A stretch of 47,820 bases of DNA, taken from positions 1 to 47,820 of the forward strand of contig CAZTYW010000008.1 in NCBI GenBank assembly GCA_964617695.1, read 5' to 3'. A program made the position numbers and the translations under genes. Shown here one piece after another: positions 24,113 through 32,332 of this stretch. Below the pieces are notes generated by a model. That model was not told the DNA's origin and made no database searches. It was given only the letters and a program-made list of their open reading frames with translations. The stretch's first letter is position 1, and each line of letters begins with the position of its first letter. The stretch comes from CAZTYW01 sp964617695. Its GTDB lineage: Bacteria; Chloroflexota; Dehalococcoidia; UBA2247; RBG-13-53-26.

Positions 24113-25438
24113 GTGCATTGGCGTGACGAGTACCAGAAGAGACTGGTGTCCCCTGAAGAAGCGATGAAGGTGCTCAAGTCAGGGGACTACGTGGTTATGG
24201 CCCAGCCAGAGCCCCTGGCCCTGGGACTGGCACTGGTAGGTAGGGCGGATGAAGTAACGGGGGTGCGGATCATGGGGGGTGGTGGGAGCGCCCTGCCCAT
24301 GTACGATACGAGTTGGTACGATGTCTTCCCCGACGTTTTCCAACTGGAGACCTCTTACGTCCTGCCCCTGGTGCGGAATCTGGTAAGTCAAAGGAAATCT
24401 GATTTCACCGTGAGCGGCCTCTTCGGAGTGCCGGACATGAGCGATGCCAAACCAATCGACGTTTTCATGGTGCAGGTGTCGCCCCCTGACGAGCACGGTT
24501 TCTGCAGCTTCGGAGCTTCGCTGTGGAAGAAGAAGGAGTGGGTGAAAGTTGCCAGGGTGGTGATGGCCGAAGTGAACGAGAGGATGATCAGGACCTACGG
24601 CGACAACTACGTTCATGTATCGGAGGTAGACCACTTTGTGGAACATACCCCGACTGGCAAGGTCCCCGGGGGCACGGACATACTGGGCAGAAGAAGCACG
24701 GGCCCGGGCGAGCTTGAGAAGACGATTGCGCAGTATGTTGGCAGCCTGGTGAAAGACGGCGACTGCCTGGAGATTGGGGTGGGGGGCAACGCCGAGTGGG
24801 TAGCCCAGTTGGGAGGCCTTGAGAACAGGCATGATCTTGGCTGGCATTCGGAGAACACCGTCAGGGGGATTGGCACCCTGGTAATGAACGGGGTAGTCAC
24901 CGGCAAGTACAAGAACCTTCATCAGGGGAAGGCAGTGGCTACAGCCGTGGGCGGGGGCACCAAAGAGGAGATGGACTTCATAAACAACAATCCCCTGTTT
25001 GAGGTGTATTCCTCTGGTTACATTCTGGACCCCAGGGTTATCGCTGCCCATGACAACATGGTGGCCATCAACAGCGCTATTGCGGTTGACCTGACGGGCC
25101 AGATTGCGGCCGAGTCCGTCGGGCCGGTGATGACCAGCGGTTCCGGGGGGCAGCTTTCCTTCGCCACTGGCGCATATCTGTCGAAAGGGGGGCGCAGCGT
25201 TGTTGCTCTTACCTCGACTGCCAGGGATGGCGCCATATCTCGCATCGTACCCATGCTGGAGCCGGGGACAGTTGTCAGTACGCCGCGAACGCTGGCTGAT
25301 ATAGTGGTGACCGAGTACGGCATCGCCAGACTGAAGGGCAGGACGCAAAGAGAGCGCGCCCTGGAGCTCATTGGCGTCGCCCATCCCGATTTCAGGGCCG
25401 GACTGCAAAAGGAAGCAGAGAGGCTTTACTGGCCATAG
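24113..25438 (+). CDS. Acetyl-CoA hydrolase/transferase family CoA-transferase (4-hydroxybutyrate CoA-transferase-like)
   Basis: Moves CoA between acids, or hydrolyses acyl-CoA. The 441 residues carry the family's ending: AAESVGPVMTSGSGGQLSFATGAYLS, GGRSVVALTSTARDGAISRIVP, VVTEYGIARLKGRTQRERALELIGVAHPDFR. The N-terminal part VSPEEAMKVLKSGDYVVM and VSPPDEHGFCSFGAS also fits. The substrate cannot be read from sequence. The GTG at 24113 lies 12 bases after GAGGAGG, a slightly long gap. It runs into fabF after 3 bases, and fabF into recJ with none. Confidence 0.88.
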   Translation: MHWRDEYQKRLVSPEEAMKVLKSGDYVVMAQPEPLALGLALVGRADEVTGVRIMGGGGSALPMYDTSWYDVFPDVFQLETSYVLPLVRNLVSQRKSDFTVSGLFGVPDMSDAKPIDVFMVQVSPPDEHGFCSFGASLWKKKEWVKVARVVMAEVNERMIRTYGDNYVHVSEVDHFVEHTPTGKVPGGTDILGRRSTGPGELEKTIAQYVGSLVKDGDCLEIGVGGNAEWVAQLGGLENRHDLGWHSENTVRGIGTLVMNGVVTGKYKNLHQGKAVATAVGGGTKEEMDFINNNPLFEVYSSGYILDPRVIAAHDNMVAINSAIAVDLTGQIAAESVGPVMTSGSGGQLSFATGAYLSKGGRSVVALTSTARDGAISRIVPMLEPGTVVSTPRTLADIVVTEYGIARLKGRTQRERALELIGVAHPDFRAGLQKEAERLYWP

Positions 25439-25441
25439 GGT

Positions 25442-26683
25442 ATGACCAATAGGGTTGTGGTGACCGGTATGGGAGCAGTCAGCCCGCTGGGGCTGGATGT
25501 TCCGTCGCTGTGGGAAGCGCTGGTAAGCGGCCGGTCTGGTGTCGGCCACATCAGCCTGTTTGATCCTGAGCCTCTTGAGACCAGGATCGCGGCTGAAGTG
25601 AAAGGTTTCAATGCTGAGGACTACCTCGAACGCAAGCAGGCTCGCCACATGGACCGCTATCAGCAGTTTGCCATTGTGGCCAGCCGCCAGGCGGTGGAGC
25701 AAGCCAGGCTTGACTTTGAGAATCCCGAGGACGTTGGGGTCCTTATTGGCAGTGGTATTGGAGGCATAACCACCCTCTCCGAGCAATTCGCAGTCCTGGC
25801 CGAGAAAGGCCCTCGAAGAATAAGCCCCTTCCTGGTTCCGATGATGATTGCCGACGGCGCTTCCGGGCAGGTCTCGATAATGCTGGGAGCGCGAGGTGTG
25901 AACTTCTGTGCCACGTCCGCTTGCTCCAGCGGTGCTGACGCCATCGGCGAAGCCTGCGAGATCATCAGGCGGGGAGATGCTCGGGTGATGGTAGCCGGAG
26001 GCACCGAGGCGGCTATCACCCCTATCGGTATCGCCGGATTCAATGCTGCAGGAGCCCTATCCACGCGGAACGATGACCCTCAGACGGCTTCGCGTCCCTT
26101 TGACGCGGAGCGCGACGGATTTGTCATGGGAGAAGGGGCGGCTTTGCTGGTCCTGGAAAGCCTGTCCCACGCCTTGAAGCGCGGGGCTCACGTATTGGCT
26201 GAGGTCACCGGATACGGGGCTACCTCTGATGCCTACCATATCACTCAGCCGTCGGAGGGTGGTCAAGGTGGGGCCAAGGCCTTGCGCCTGGCATTGAGGA
26301 AAGCTGGCCTGGAGCCGAAAGACGTCGACTACATCAATGCTCACGGTACTTCTACACCGCTGAATGATAGGGCCGAGACTACGGCGATTAAGGCCGTGTT
26401 CGGAGAGGACGCCTATCGCATTCCAATCAGTTCGACCAAGTCAATGATGGGGCACACGATCGGGGCCGCCGGTGCCATCGAGGCAATAGTATGTGTTCTT
26501 GCCATGCAGCATGGCGTGATTCCGCCTACCATAAACCTGGCGAACCCTGATCCGGAGTGTGACCTTGACTATGTGCCTCAAGTAGCCCGCCAGAAGAAGG
26601 TGAGAGCGGCCCTGTCCAACTCCTTCGGTTTTGGAGGACACAACTCGGTACTTGCATTCCGAGAATACAGCGAGGGTGGCTAG
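25442..26683 (+). CDS. fabF: 3-oxoacyl-[ACP] synthase II (KAS II)
   Basis: Condensing enzyme that elongates fatty acids on acyl carrier protein. The opening RVVVTGMGAVSPLG, the nucleophile Cys161 in NFCATSACSSGADAI and the two catalytic histidines in INAHGTSTPLND (about 302) and SMMGHTIGAAGAIEA (about 338) are present in a 413-residue protein. The ribosome site is weak and translation probably couples to the upstream CoA-transferase. It stands apart from other fatty-acid synthesis genes. Confidence 0.95.
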   Translation: MTNRVVVTGMGAVSPLGLDVPSLWEALVSGRSGVGHISLFDPEPLETRIAAEVKGFNAEDYLERKQARHMDRYQQFAIVASRQAVEQARLDFENPEDVGVLIGSGIGGITTLSEQFAVLAEKGPRRISPFLVPMMIADGASGQVSIMLGARGVNFCATSACSSGADAIGEACEIIRRGDARVMVAGGTEAAITPIGIAGFNAAGALSTRNDDPQTASRPFDAERDGFVMGEGAALLVLESLSHALKRGAHVLAEVTGYGATSDAYHITQPSEGGQGGAKALRLALRKAGLEPKDVDYINAHGTSTPLNDRAETTAIKAVFGEDAYRIPISSTKSMMGHTIGAAGAIEAIVCVLAMQHGVIPPTINLANPDPECDLDYVPQVARQKKVRAALSNSFGFGGHNSVLAFREYSEGG

Positions 26684-28366
26684 TTGAGACACCGCCGCTG
26701 GAAGATCCTTCCCGCAGCCCCGCCGGGTTGCCTGGCGGGTACAGGCCTGCCTCCCCTGGCCGCTCAACTCCTGTACAATCGCGGCATCACCGAGCCCGGA
26801 CAGGCAGAGGCCTTCCTCGATGAAGAGGAAGAGTTCCAGGCCGATCCGTTCCTGCTTCCTGACATGGAAAAGGCGGTAGCCAGGGTCTACCGCGCCCTGC
26901 TCAGCGGTGAGAGCATCGCCATTTACGGCGACTTCGATGCCGACGGCGTTTGCGGCACTGCTCTTCTCACCGATGGCCTCTCCCGTCTCGGCAGCATGAG
27001 CATTCCCTATATTCCTCACAGGATACGGGAAGGGTATGGCCTCAACACGGCCTCCCTGGAAAACCTGAGTCAACAAGGCGTCAGCCTGGTGATAACCGTC
27101 GATTGCGGGATCAGCGATCTCTCCGAGGTGGAGTACGCCAGAACGAAGGGGTTGGATCTGATCATCACCGATCATCACTCCGTCTCACAGGGCCTTCCCA
27201 GGGCGCTGGCCGTGGTGAACCCGAAGCGGGCTGACTCTGCGTATCCCTTTCCTGGGCTGGCCGGCGTGGGCGTGGCCTTCAAGTTGCTTCAGGCGCTTTT
27301 CCTGAACATAGGCAGGGGGGAAGTGCTGGAAGACATGTTTGACCTGGTGGCCATTGGCACCGTGGCGGACATGGTGCCCCTGGTCGGCGAGAACCGCTAT
27401 CTGGTAAAGAGGGGACTGAAGGCCCTCAGCAATACTCGACGCTGTGGCCTCCGCGAGATGCTGCGTATTGCCGGGCTCAAGTCGAAGGCTTTGGATAGCC
27501 ATCATATTTCCTGGGTTATCGCCCCGCGCCTGAACGCGCCGGGAAGACTGGATGATGCGGTCGCCAGCTACCGCCTGCTGGTGACCGATTCGCCTGAGGA
27601 AGCCCAGCAAATGGCTCATGAGCTTGAGGTGACCAACGCGGAGCGTCAGCGGCTGACGAGTGAGTTCTTCGCCAGGGCCAAGGAAGAGCTATCTGCTGGC
27701 GGCGTCGATACTCCTTTTCTGATGGTAGGAGGGGAAGACTATCCCCCCGGTGTGGCTGGCCTCATTGCCGGCAAGCTGGTGGAGGAGTTCTACCGTCCGG
27801 CTGCCGTGCTTGAGGTAGGTCAAGATGCGACCAGAGGAAGTGCCCGCAGCATTCCCGAATTCGACATGGTCGCTGCACTGGCGGAGTGCAGCGAGGTCCT
27901 GCTGCGATTCGGTGGGCACCCGATGGCGGCAGGTTTTGCTCTGCAGAATGAGAATCTATCCCGATTCCAGCAGTGCCTTGTCGATCTTGCGGCCAGCCAG
28001 CTCTCCACCGTGGACCTGCAGCCTTCCCTTACCGTTGAGGTTGACGTACCCCTATCTGCTATCAACGGCGAAGTCTTCAAGCTTGTGGAAAGGTTTGCTC
28101 CCTTCGGGACCGGTAACCCGGTGCCAGTTTTCCTGTCACGCAACGTGCAAGTGGCTGATTGCCGGGCGGTGGGCAACGGTGCCAGACACCTGAAGCTAAA
28201 GCTGAGCCAGGGTGGGATTGTGTGGCCTGGAATTGGCTTCGACCTGGGTCACCTGGCCGCAGAGGTGACTCCCGAGATTGACATAACGTACAGTCTGACA
28301 GTGGATCGCTGGAACGGCGAAGATACTCTGGCGCTCAGTGTTCTTGACTTTGCCCCTGCTGCGTGA
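26684..28366 (+). CDS. recJ: Single-stranded-DNA-specific exonuclease RecJ
   Basis: 5'-3' exonuclease on single-stranded DNA in recombination and repair. The 560 residues have the DHH-family motifs AIYGDFDADGVCGTALL (metal site), DLIITDHHSV and VAIGTVADMVPL, followed by DHHA1 (RFGGHPMAAGFAL) and a C-terminal OB-like domain (LVERFAPFGTGNPVPVFLSR). The start is a TTG immediately after the fabF stop. The 3' end overlaps the convergent lgt by 32 bases. Confidence 0.94.
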   Translation: MRHRRWKILPAAPPGCLAGTGLPPLAAQLLYNRGITEPGQAEAFLDEEEEFQADPFLLPDMEKAVARVYRALLSGESIAIYGDFDADGVCGTALLTDGLSRLGSMSIPYIPHRIREGYGLNTASLENLSQQGVSLVITVDCGISDLSEVEYARTKGLDLIITDHHSVSQGLPRALAVVNPKRADSAYPFPGLAGVGVAFKLLQALFLNIGRGEVLEDMFDLVAIGTVADMVPLVGENRYLVKRGLKALSNTRRCGLREMLRIAGLKSKALDSHHISWVIAPRLNAPGRLDDAVASYRLLVTDSPEEAQQMAHELEVTNAERQRLTSEFFARAKEELSAGGVDTPFLMVGGEDYPPGVAGLIAGKLVEEFYRPAAVLEVGQDATRGSARSIPEFDMVAALAECSEVLLRFGGHPMAAGFALQNENLSRFQQCLVDLAASQLSTVDLQPSLTVEVDVPLSAINGEVFKLVERFAPFGTGNPVPVFLSRNVQVADCRAVGNGARHLKLKLSQGGIVWPGIGFDLGHLAAEVTPEIDITYSLTVDRWNGEDTLALSVLDFAPAA

Positions 28367-29162
28367 CGGCCGCTGATGGCTCAGCTGCAATCTCCTCCGG
28401 CGGTACGGCTGCTACTATTCGCGTCTTCCGGTAGACCAGCCAGGCCGTAGCCACGGCAAACAGGACCAGGGATATTATGTGTGCCTGGTGGAGTGGCCCC
28501 AGTACTGCCGATTCGGCTCTCACCCAACTGATAAGGAACCTGCCGAAGGAGTACACGGCCACCATGATCAGGAAGAGGGAGCCATCGGGCTTGATGCGGC
28601 TCTTGAGTCTCCAGAGAAGCCCGAAGATCAGCAGGAGCCAGATGATCTCATAGACCGGCGCCGGGTGGCCTGCCACGAAAAGGTCGGCGTAAGAATTGGG
28701 ATGGGTGTAGACCAGGCCCCAGGGCAGCCCCGTTGGAGTGCCGTAGGCGTCCCCGTTTATGGTGCAGCCAATCCTGCCAATGGCCAGCCCCAGCATAATA
28801 GCGGGAGCCACGGTATCGGCAAAGCGTCCCAGGGGGATCTTGTTCACACGCGCACAGACGACGCCCGCCAGGGTTCCTCCCAGGAGCGCTCCGTACCAGG
28901 ACAGTCCGCCTGCCCAGAAAGCGAAGATCTCGACGGGGTTCTCGCTGAAGAAGTCAAGGTTGTCAAGCACGTGCATCAACCGCGCCCCGATGAGGCCGAA
29001 GAGAACGATCCAGAAAGCAGACGTGTAAACGAACTGCTTCGGGATGCCACCCGCGGCTGCCAGACGTACGCTGAGCAGTGCGGCCACAACTATGCCAGCA
29101 AGCATAAGTACGCCGTGCCAGCCAATGGCCGTCGAGCCGAGATCGAATATTATGGGGTCCAT
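28335..29162 (-). CDS. lgt: Prolipoprotein diacylglyceryl transferase
   Basis: Membrane enzyme that attaches diacylglycerol to the Cys of lipoprotein precursors. The 275-residue protein has about seven hydrophobic helices and the family signature in the form GLAIGRIGCTINGDAYG, with LSWYGALLGG (usually containing HG or YG) and YSFGRFLISWVRAE near the end. In the signature, Cys-Thr stands where most have Asn-Phe. It follows ftsY by 37 bases and is likely co-transcribed. Confidence 0.94.
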   Translation of the reverse strand: MDPIIFDLGSTAIGWHGVLMLAGIVVAALLSVRLAAAGGIPKQFVYTSAFWIVLFGLIGARLMHVLDNLDFFSENPVEIFAFWAGGLSWYGALLGGTLAGVVCARVNKIPLGRFADTVAPAIMLGLAIGRIGCTINGDAYGTPTGLPWGLVYTHPNSYADLFVAGHPAPVYEIIWLLLIFGLLWRLKSRIKPDGSLFLIMVAVYSFGRFLISWVRAESAVLGPLHQAHIISLVLFAVATAWLVYRKTRIVAAVPPEEIAAEPSAAVTQQGQSQEH

Positions 29163-29199
29163 GCCGATGGTGATCGATGCGGTGATAATCTCTATCCCC

Positions 29200-30111
29200 T
29201 CAAGACATAATGGCCTCTACGAAAGCTTCCGGATCGAAGGGGGCCAGGTCTTCCATGGTTTCGCCGGTGCCTATGAACTGAATGGGTATCCTTAGTTGAT
29301 CGCATATGGCCAGCACAATGCCACCCCTGGCGGTACCGTCCAGCTTGCTGAGAATAATCCCGCTGACGTCCACTGCCTCGGTGAAGTACCTGGCCTGGGA
29401 GAGGCCATTCTGCCCCGTAGTAGCGTCGAGTACCAGTAGCGTTCGCTGAGGCGCAGATGCGTCTATACGCTGGGCTACCCGCTTGATCTTCTTGAGTTCC
29501 TCCATCAGATTGAATTTGGTGTGGAGCCGACCGGCCGTATCAACAATGACGGCGTCGGCGCCGCGACTCCTGGCGGCTTGAATGCTGTCAAAGACTACCG
29601 CCCCCGGATCGGCTCCCGGCTGGTGGGAGATGACCTCCACGCCTATCTTGGTCCCCCACCATTTGAGCTGGTCGATCGCCGCTGCTCTGAAGGTATCGGC
29701 CGCAGCCAGTATCACCTTCTTGCCTTCTGTTTTGAAGCCGTAGGCCAGCTTGGCGATGCTGGTCGTCTTGCCTGAACCGTTCACGCCCACCACCAGGATA
29801 ACCTGGGGGTACGCTGGGGCTGCCGACTTGCTTCCATCCAGGTTCAACAAGGTAGCCATCTCTTCTTTGAGGGCAAGACGCACCTTGTGCGGGTCGCTTA
29901 GCTTCTCTTTGTCCGCCCTGCCTTTTGTTCGCTGGATGAGCTTGGCGGCAGTGTCGACTCCAACATCAGCCGCGATGAGTAGCTCCTCCAACTCCTCCCA
30001 CAGCTCCTTGTCTACGCTGGCGCGGTCAAAGAGGCCCGTAATCTTGCTGAACCATGTATCCCTGCTGCGCTTGACTGCCTGTTCTGTCTTTCGTCTAAAC
30101 GGGTTGAACAA
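29200..30111 (-). CDS. ftsY: Signal recognition particle receptor FtsY
   Basis: GTPase that docks ribosome-SRP complexes at the membrane. The 303 residues hold the NG domain only: helical N domain (about 1-95), P-loop GVNGSGKTTS, the insertion-box-containing DTFRAAAIDQL, DTAGRLHTKFNLMEEL and SKLDGTARGG. The long acidic A domain of the E. coli protein is absent, as in many Gram-positive and other bacteria. Confidence 0.97.
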   Translation of the reverse strand: MFNPFRRKTEQAVKRSRDTWFSKITGLFDRASVDKELWEELEELLIAADVGVDTAAKLIQRTKGRADKEKLSDPHKVRLALKEEMATLLNLDGSKSAAPAYPQVILVVGVNGSGKTTSIAKLAYGFKTEGKKVILAAADTFRAAAIDQLKWWGTKIGVEVISHQPGADPGAVVFDSIQAARSRGADAVIVDTAGRLHTKFNLMEELKKIKRVAQRIDASAPQRTLLVLDATTGQNGLSQARYFTEAVDVSGIILSKLDGTARGGIVLAICDQLRIPIQFIGTGETMEDLAPFDPEAFVEAIMS

Positions 30112-30139
30112 CCTTCGATCCCCTGGTGAGCATCAAGCA

Positions 30140-30168
30140 ATATTAACATGGGGTTATGGCGCGGTCAA
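30140..30168 (-). promoter_or_regulatory. Sigma-70 promoter of ftsY-lgt
   Basis: Minus strand: TTGACC (30168-30163), 17 bases, TAATAT (30145-30140), about 29 bases before the ftsY start. Confidence 0.65.
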
Positions 30169-30258
30169 AGAGATTTGAAGGCGGGGAGCGGCAAGGAGGG
30201 CCTCACCGGGGACGGGCGAGTGAAGCGGCACCGGGTGCCCATGTCCTTGAGAGTACGG

Positions 30259-30289
30259 CAGCGGCCACCGCCCGTGACGGTGGCCGCTG
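30259..30289 (-). terminator. Strong hairpin after the flavoprotein gene
   Basis: CAGCGGCCACCG and CGGTGGCCGCTG, perfect 12-base arms with a 7-base loop, 70 bases past the flavoprotein stop. No T-run follows on the minus strand, so it is at best a T-less terminator or mRNA 3'-end stabiliser. Confidence 0.45.
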
Positions 30290-30358
30290 CAATGACCTGT
30301 GTCGATCCTCCGCCTGCCCGCCTCCACTGGGTGGCAATGGCCCGGCGGGTATTGCTGG

Positions 30359-31831
30359 CTACAGGGTGGCCTGGCGCATAAGGTGGTACTGCTGCACTAT
30401 CCTGGCCACCTTGATTCCGGAATCAATCGCCTGTTGAACGCCGATACCGCTTCCCTCCGCGTCACACCCCACGTAGAACAGGCCCTGGATCGGGGTCCTG
30501 GCCGACGGCTTCTTGCCGCCTGCCTGCCCGAGCACCTGTCCCAGGCCGATGCACTCCCCGCCAACGCCTGGCAGTGCCTGGTCACGGGTAAGCGCGGACA
30601 CGTCGCGCGCTGTGTAGCCTTCCTTTGATTCAATGGCCGCTTTCAGGTCGGGGAAGGCCTCAAACATCATTTCGTCGATCTTGTCCCACCATGGCTGGTG
30701 GTCATTGTCCGTTAACTGGGGATCGCAGGGGAACCATATACCTGTAAGCACGACCTGCTTTCCTGGGGGATTGTGCCCGGGGTCGTAGTTGGAAGGCACC
30801 TCATACCACACAGTGATGTACTTGGGTATGTTGCCCGACTTCGCCTTTGCCCAGGTCTCCATTGTCCACGGAGTGTCGGTTGTGAACAGAGTGCCGTACG
30901 GGACGTCCTGTATCACCGGCTTGTTCAGGAAGTAGCGGAGCCCCACCATAGCCATGGAAGGCAGCAGGTCCTTGACGTAGTTGACGTAGCTCTTGTCGAA
31001 GTGCTGTTCGCCCACGAGCTTCAGGACCGTAGGCTGGATACCGGCGTTGCTCACTACGATGGGCGCTTTGAAAGCCCCCTGGTCAGTGACCACGCCGGTC
31101 ACCTTTCCATCTTCGACGGTGATCTTCTGCACCTTCGAGCGCATGATCACCCTGCCGCCGTTTGCCTCGACCGCAGCGGCGAAGGTCTCGGCTACCGTGC
31201 CGATGCCTCCCTTGGCGAAGACGCCGCCGCCCCCCAGGAACACCTTCTGCAGCGTGGCAACCGCCTCCGAGGCAACCAGGGCGTCAACCGGCACCATGAA
31301 GCAGCCGTCGGATACGGGGCCGATGAGGAAGCTGTACAGGTTCTTGTTTACGTTGTAGTGACCAAGCCACTCGGCGAAGCTTATGTCATCCAGCGCTTTG
31401 ATGCCTTCGGGCGTCATCATGGTCAGCTCAGCCAGCACCGTCAGTGCGTCGGCCCGATCGGCCTCAGGCACCTCCAGCCAGTCGAAGATCAGGTTGGGAT
31501 CCGGCGTCTTGGTCTGGGGCCCCTTCACCCACTGCCCCGAAGATTGCTTGAACATGGCTCCCTGGATTCCGGGTGCCGTGAGTTCCACCTTGTCTGCCAT
31601 CCCCAGCTCGTCCAGGACTACCTCGAACAGGTTGCCCTCAGTCGGAGCGGAGCAGACCATCCAGGCAGTGTAGGTGAATCCTCCCTTGGAGAAGGCCATG
31701 GCCTTGCCCCCAGCCTTGGCGTTCTTCTCCAGCAGCAGCACTTTGAGTCCTCTTTTCGCCAGCAGCCCGGCGCAGGTTGCGCCACCAAACCCGGCCCCAA
31801 TGACAATTGCATCATAGGATTCTTCTGGCAT
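30359..31831 (-). CDS. FAD-dependent oxidoreductase, phytoene desaturase (CrtI)-like
   Basis: A 490-residue flavoprotein from the ATG at 31831 (AGGGGGG upstream). The FAD-binding Rossmann motif is YDAIVIGAGFGGATCAGLLAKRGLKVLLLEKNAKAGG. The C-terminal FAD motif FYVGCDAEGSGIGVQQAIDSGIKVARIV matches the CrtI/amine-oxidase group. No carotenoid genes lie nearby, so carotenoid desaturation is not supported; many relatives of this kind act on other polyprenoid, retinol-like or unknown substrates. It is transcribed away from the acetone carboxylase genes. Confidence 0.82.
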   Translation of the reverse strand: MPEESYDAIVIGAGFGGATCAGLLAKRGLKVLLLEKNAKAGGKAMAFSKGGFTYTAWMVCSAPTEGNLFEVVLDELGMADKVELTAPGIQGAMFKQSSGQWVKGPQTKTPDPNLIFDWLEVPEADRADALTVLAELTMMTPEGIKALDDISFAEWLGHYNVNKNLYSFLIGPVSDGCFMVPVDALVASEAVATLQKVFLGGGGVFAKGGIGTVAETFAAAVEANGGRVIMRSKVQKITVEDGKVTGVVTDQGAFKAPIVVSNAGIQPTVLKLVGEQHFDKSYVNYVKDLLPSMAMVGLRYFLNKPVIQDVPYGTLFTTDTPWTMETWAKAKSGNIPKYITVWYEVPSNYDPGHNPPGKQVVLTGIWFPCDPQLTDNDHQPWWDKIDEMMFEAFPDLKAAIESKEGYTARDVSALTRDQALPGVGGECIGLGQVLGQAGGKKPSARTPIQGLFYVGCDAEGSGIGVQQAIDSGIKVARIVQQYHLMRQATL

Positions 31832-31896
31832 TGGATTGCCCCCCTTTTTAGATTTGTGAGCCGACCTCTGCGTAGAAGGTCGCACGAGGTGTCTCC

Positions 31897-31926
31897 ATTA
31901 TAGGCAAAGGCGACTGAATTTGCCAG
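31897..31926 (-). promoter_or_regulatory. Candidate promoter of the flavoprotein gene
   Basis: Minus strand: TATAAT (31902-31897) with CTGGCA (31926-31921, 4 of 6) at 18 bases, giving a leader of about 60 bases. Confidence 0.5.
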
Positions 31927-32020
31927 TACGTTGCCGGGCCACTGCTCTATCTCTGTGCGCCGCCTCCTCTTCGGAGCCAGAGGACTGCCATGTTGGAGGC
32001 TGCCGACTATCGGAGGCGAC

Positions 32021-32049
32021 TTGACTTCTGTAACCCGTGGTCTTATAAA
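32021..32049 (+). promoter_or_regulatory. Sigma-70 promoter of the acetone carboxylase operon
   Basis: TTGACT (32021-32026), 17 bases, TATAAA (32044-32049). Transcription would start near 32056, just before the riboswitch, leaving a leader of about 277 bases. Confidence 0.8.
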
Positions 32050-32082
32050 GAAAACACTCGGGAACCCGACAACTTAATAGCG

Positions 32083-32172
32083 ACACGGTGTAAAAAGGGC
32101 AAACCCTGATAAATCGGGGGACGCAAAGTGACGGGTCTAAAGCTGGTAGGCTATGACGGCTGGACTGCCACT
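32083..32172 (+). promoter_or_regulatory. c-di-GMP-I (GEMM-I) riboswitch, copy 1
   Basis: The conserved blocks are all present in order: GGGCAAACC (32097-32105), the P2 stem CCCTGA/TCGGGG closed by a TAAA loop, GACGCAAAG (about 32120-32128), GGGTCTAA, then TATGACGGC and GGACTGCC. AGT after GCAAAG pairs with ACT near the 3' end, and GGTG (32087-32090) can pair with CACT (32169-32172) as the closing stem. The ligand-contacting G in GGGCAAACC is kept, which favours c-di-GMP over the cGAMP-binding variant. The 3' strand overlaps the following terminator, so ligand binding should allow read-through (ON switch). Confidence 0.87.
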
Positions 32173-32196
32173 ATTGGGGCCAGGTGGCAGTCTTTT
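32163..32196 (+). terminator. Terminator of riboswitch copy 1
   Basis: GACTGCCAC (32163-32171) pairs with GTGGCAGTC (32184-32192) over a 12-base loop, followed by TTTT. Its 5' arm is the aptamer's 3' end. Only untranslated leader follows, up to 32332. Confidence 0.85.
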
Positions 32197-32332
32197 CCAT
32201 ATTAGGGGTAGCTGCCTGGCGTCCACCGGTGCCACGTCTGATCTAGATGGGAGTTGGTATGCCACAATTGGCTGGTGGTCTGCAGGCCGGCCAGACGGAG
32301 ATCGGCTCGGACCAGATTTCGAAGGGGGCTGT

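Noticed and set aside
24179..25786. Long antisense reading frame (535 codons) opposite the CoA-transferase and the start of fabF
   Set aside because: It mirrors two clearly recognised genes, has low-complexity His/Gln-rich sequence and no ribosome site; typical shadow of GC-rich codons.
32153..32332. N-terminal extension of acxA by 60 codons
   Set aside because: It would translate through the riboswitch terminator; the ATG at 32333 has a good ribosome site and gives the usual subunit length.
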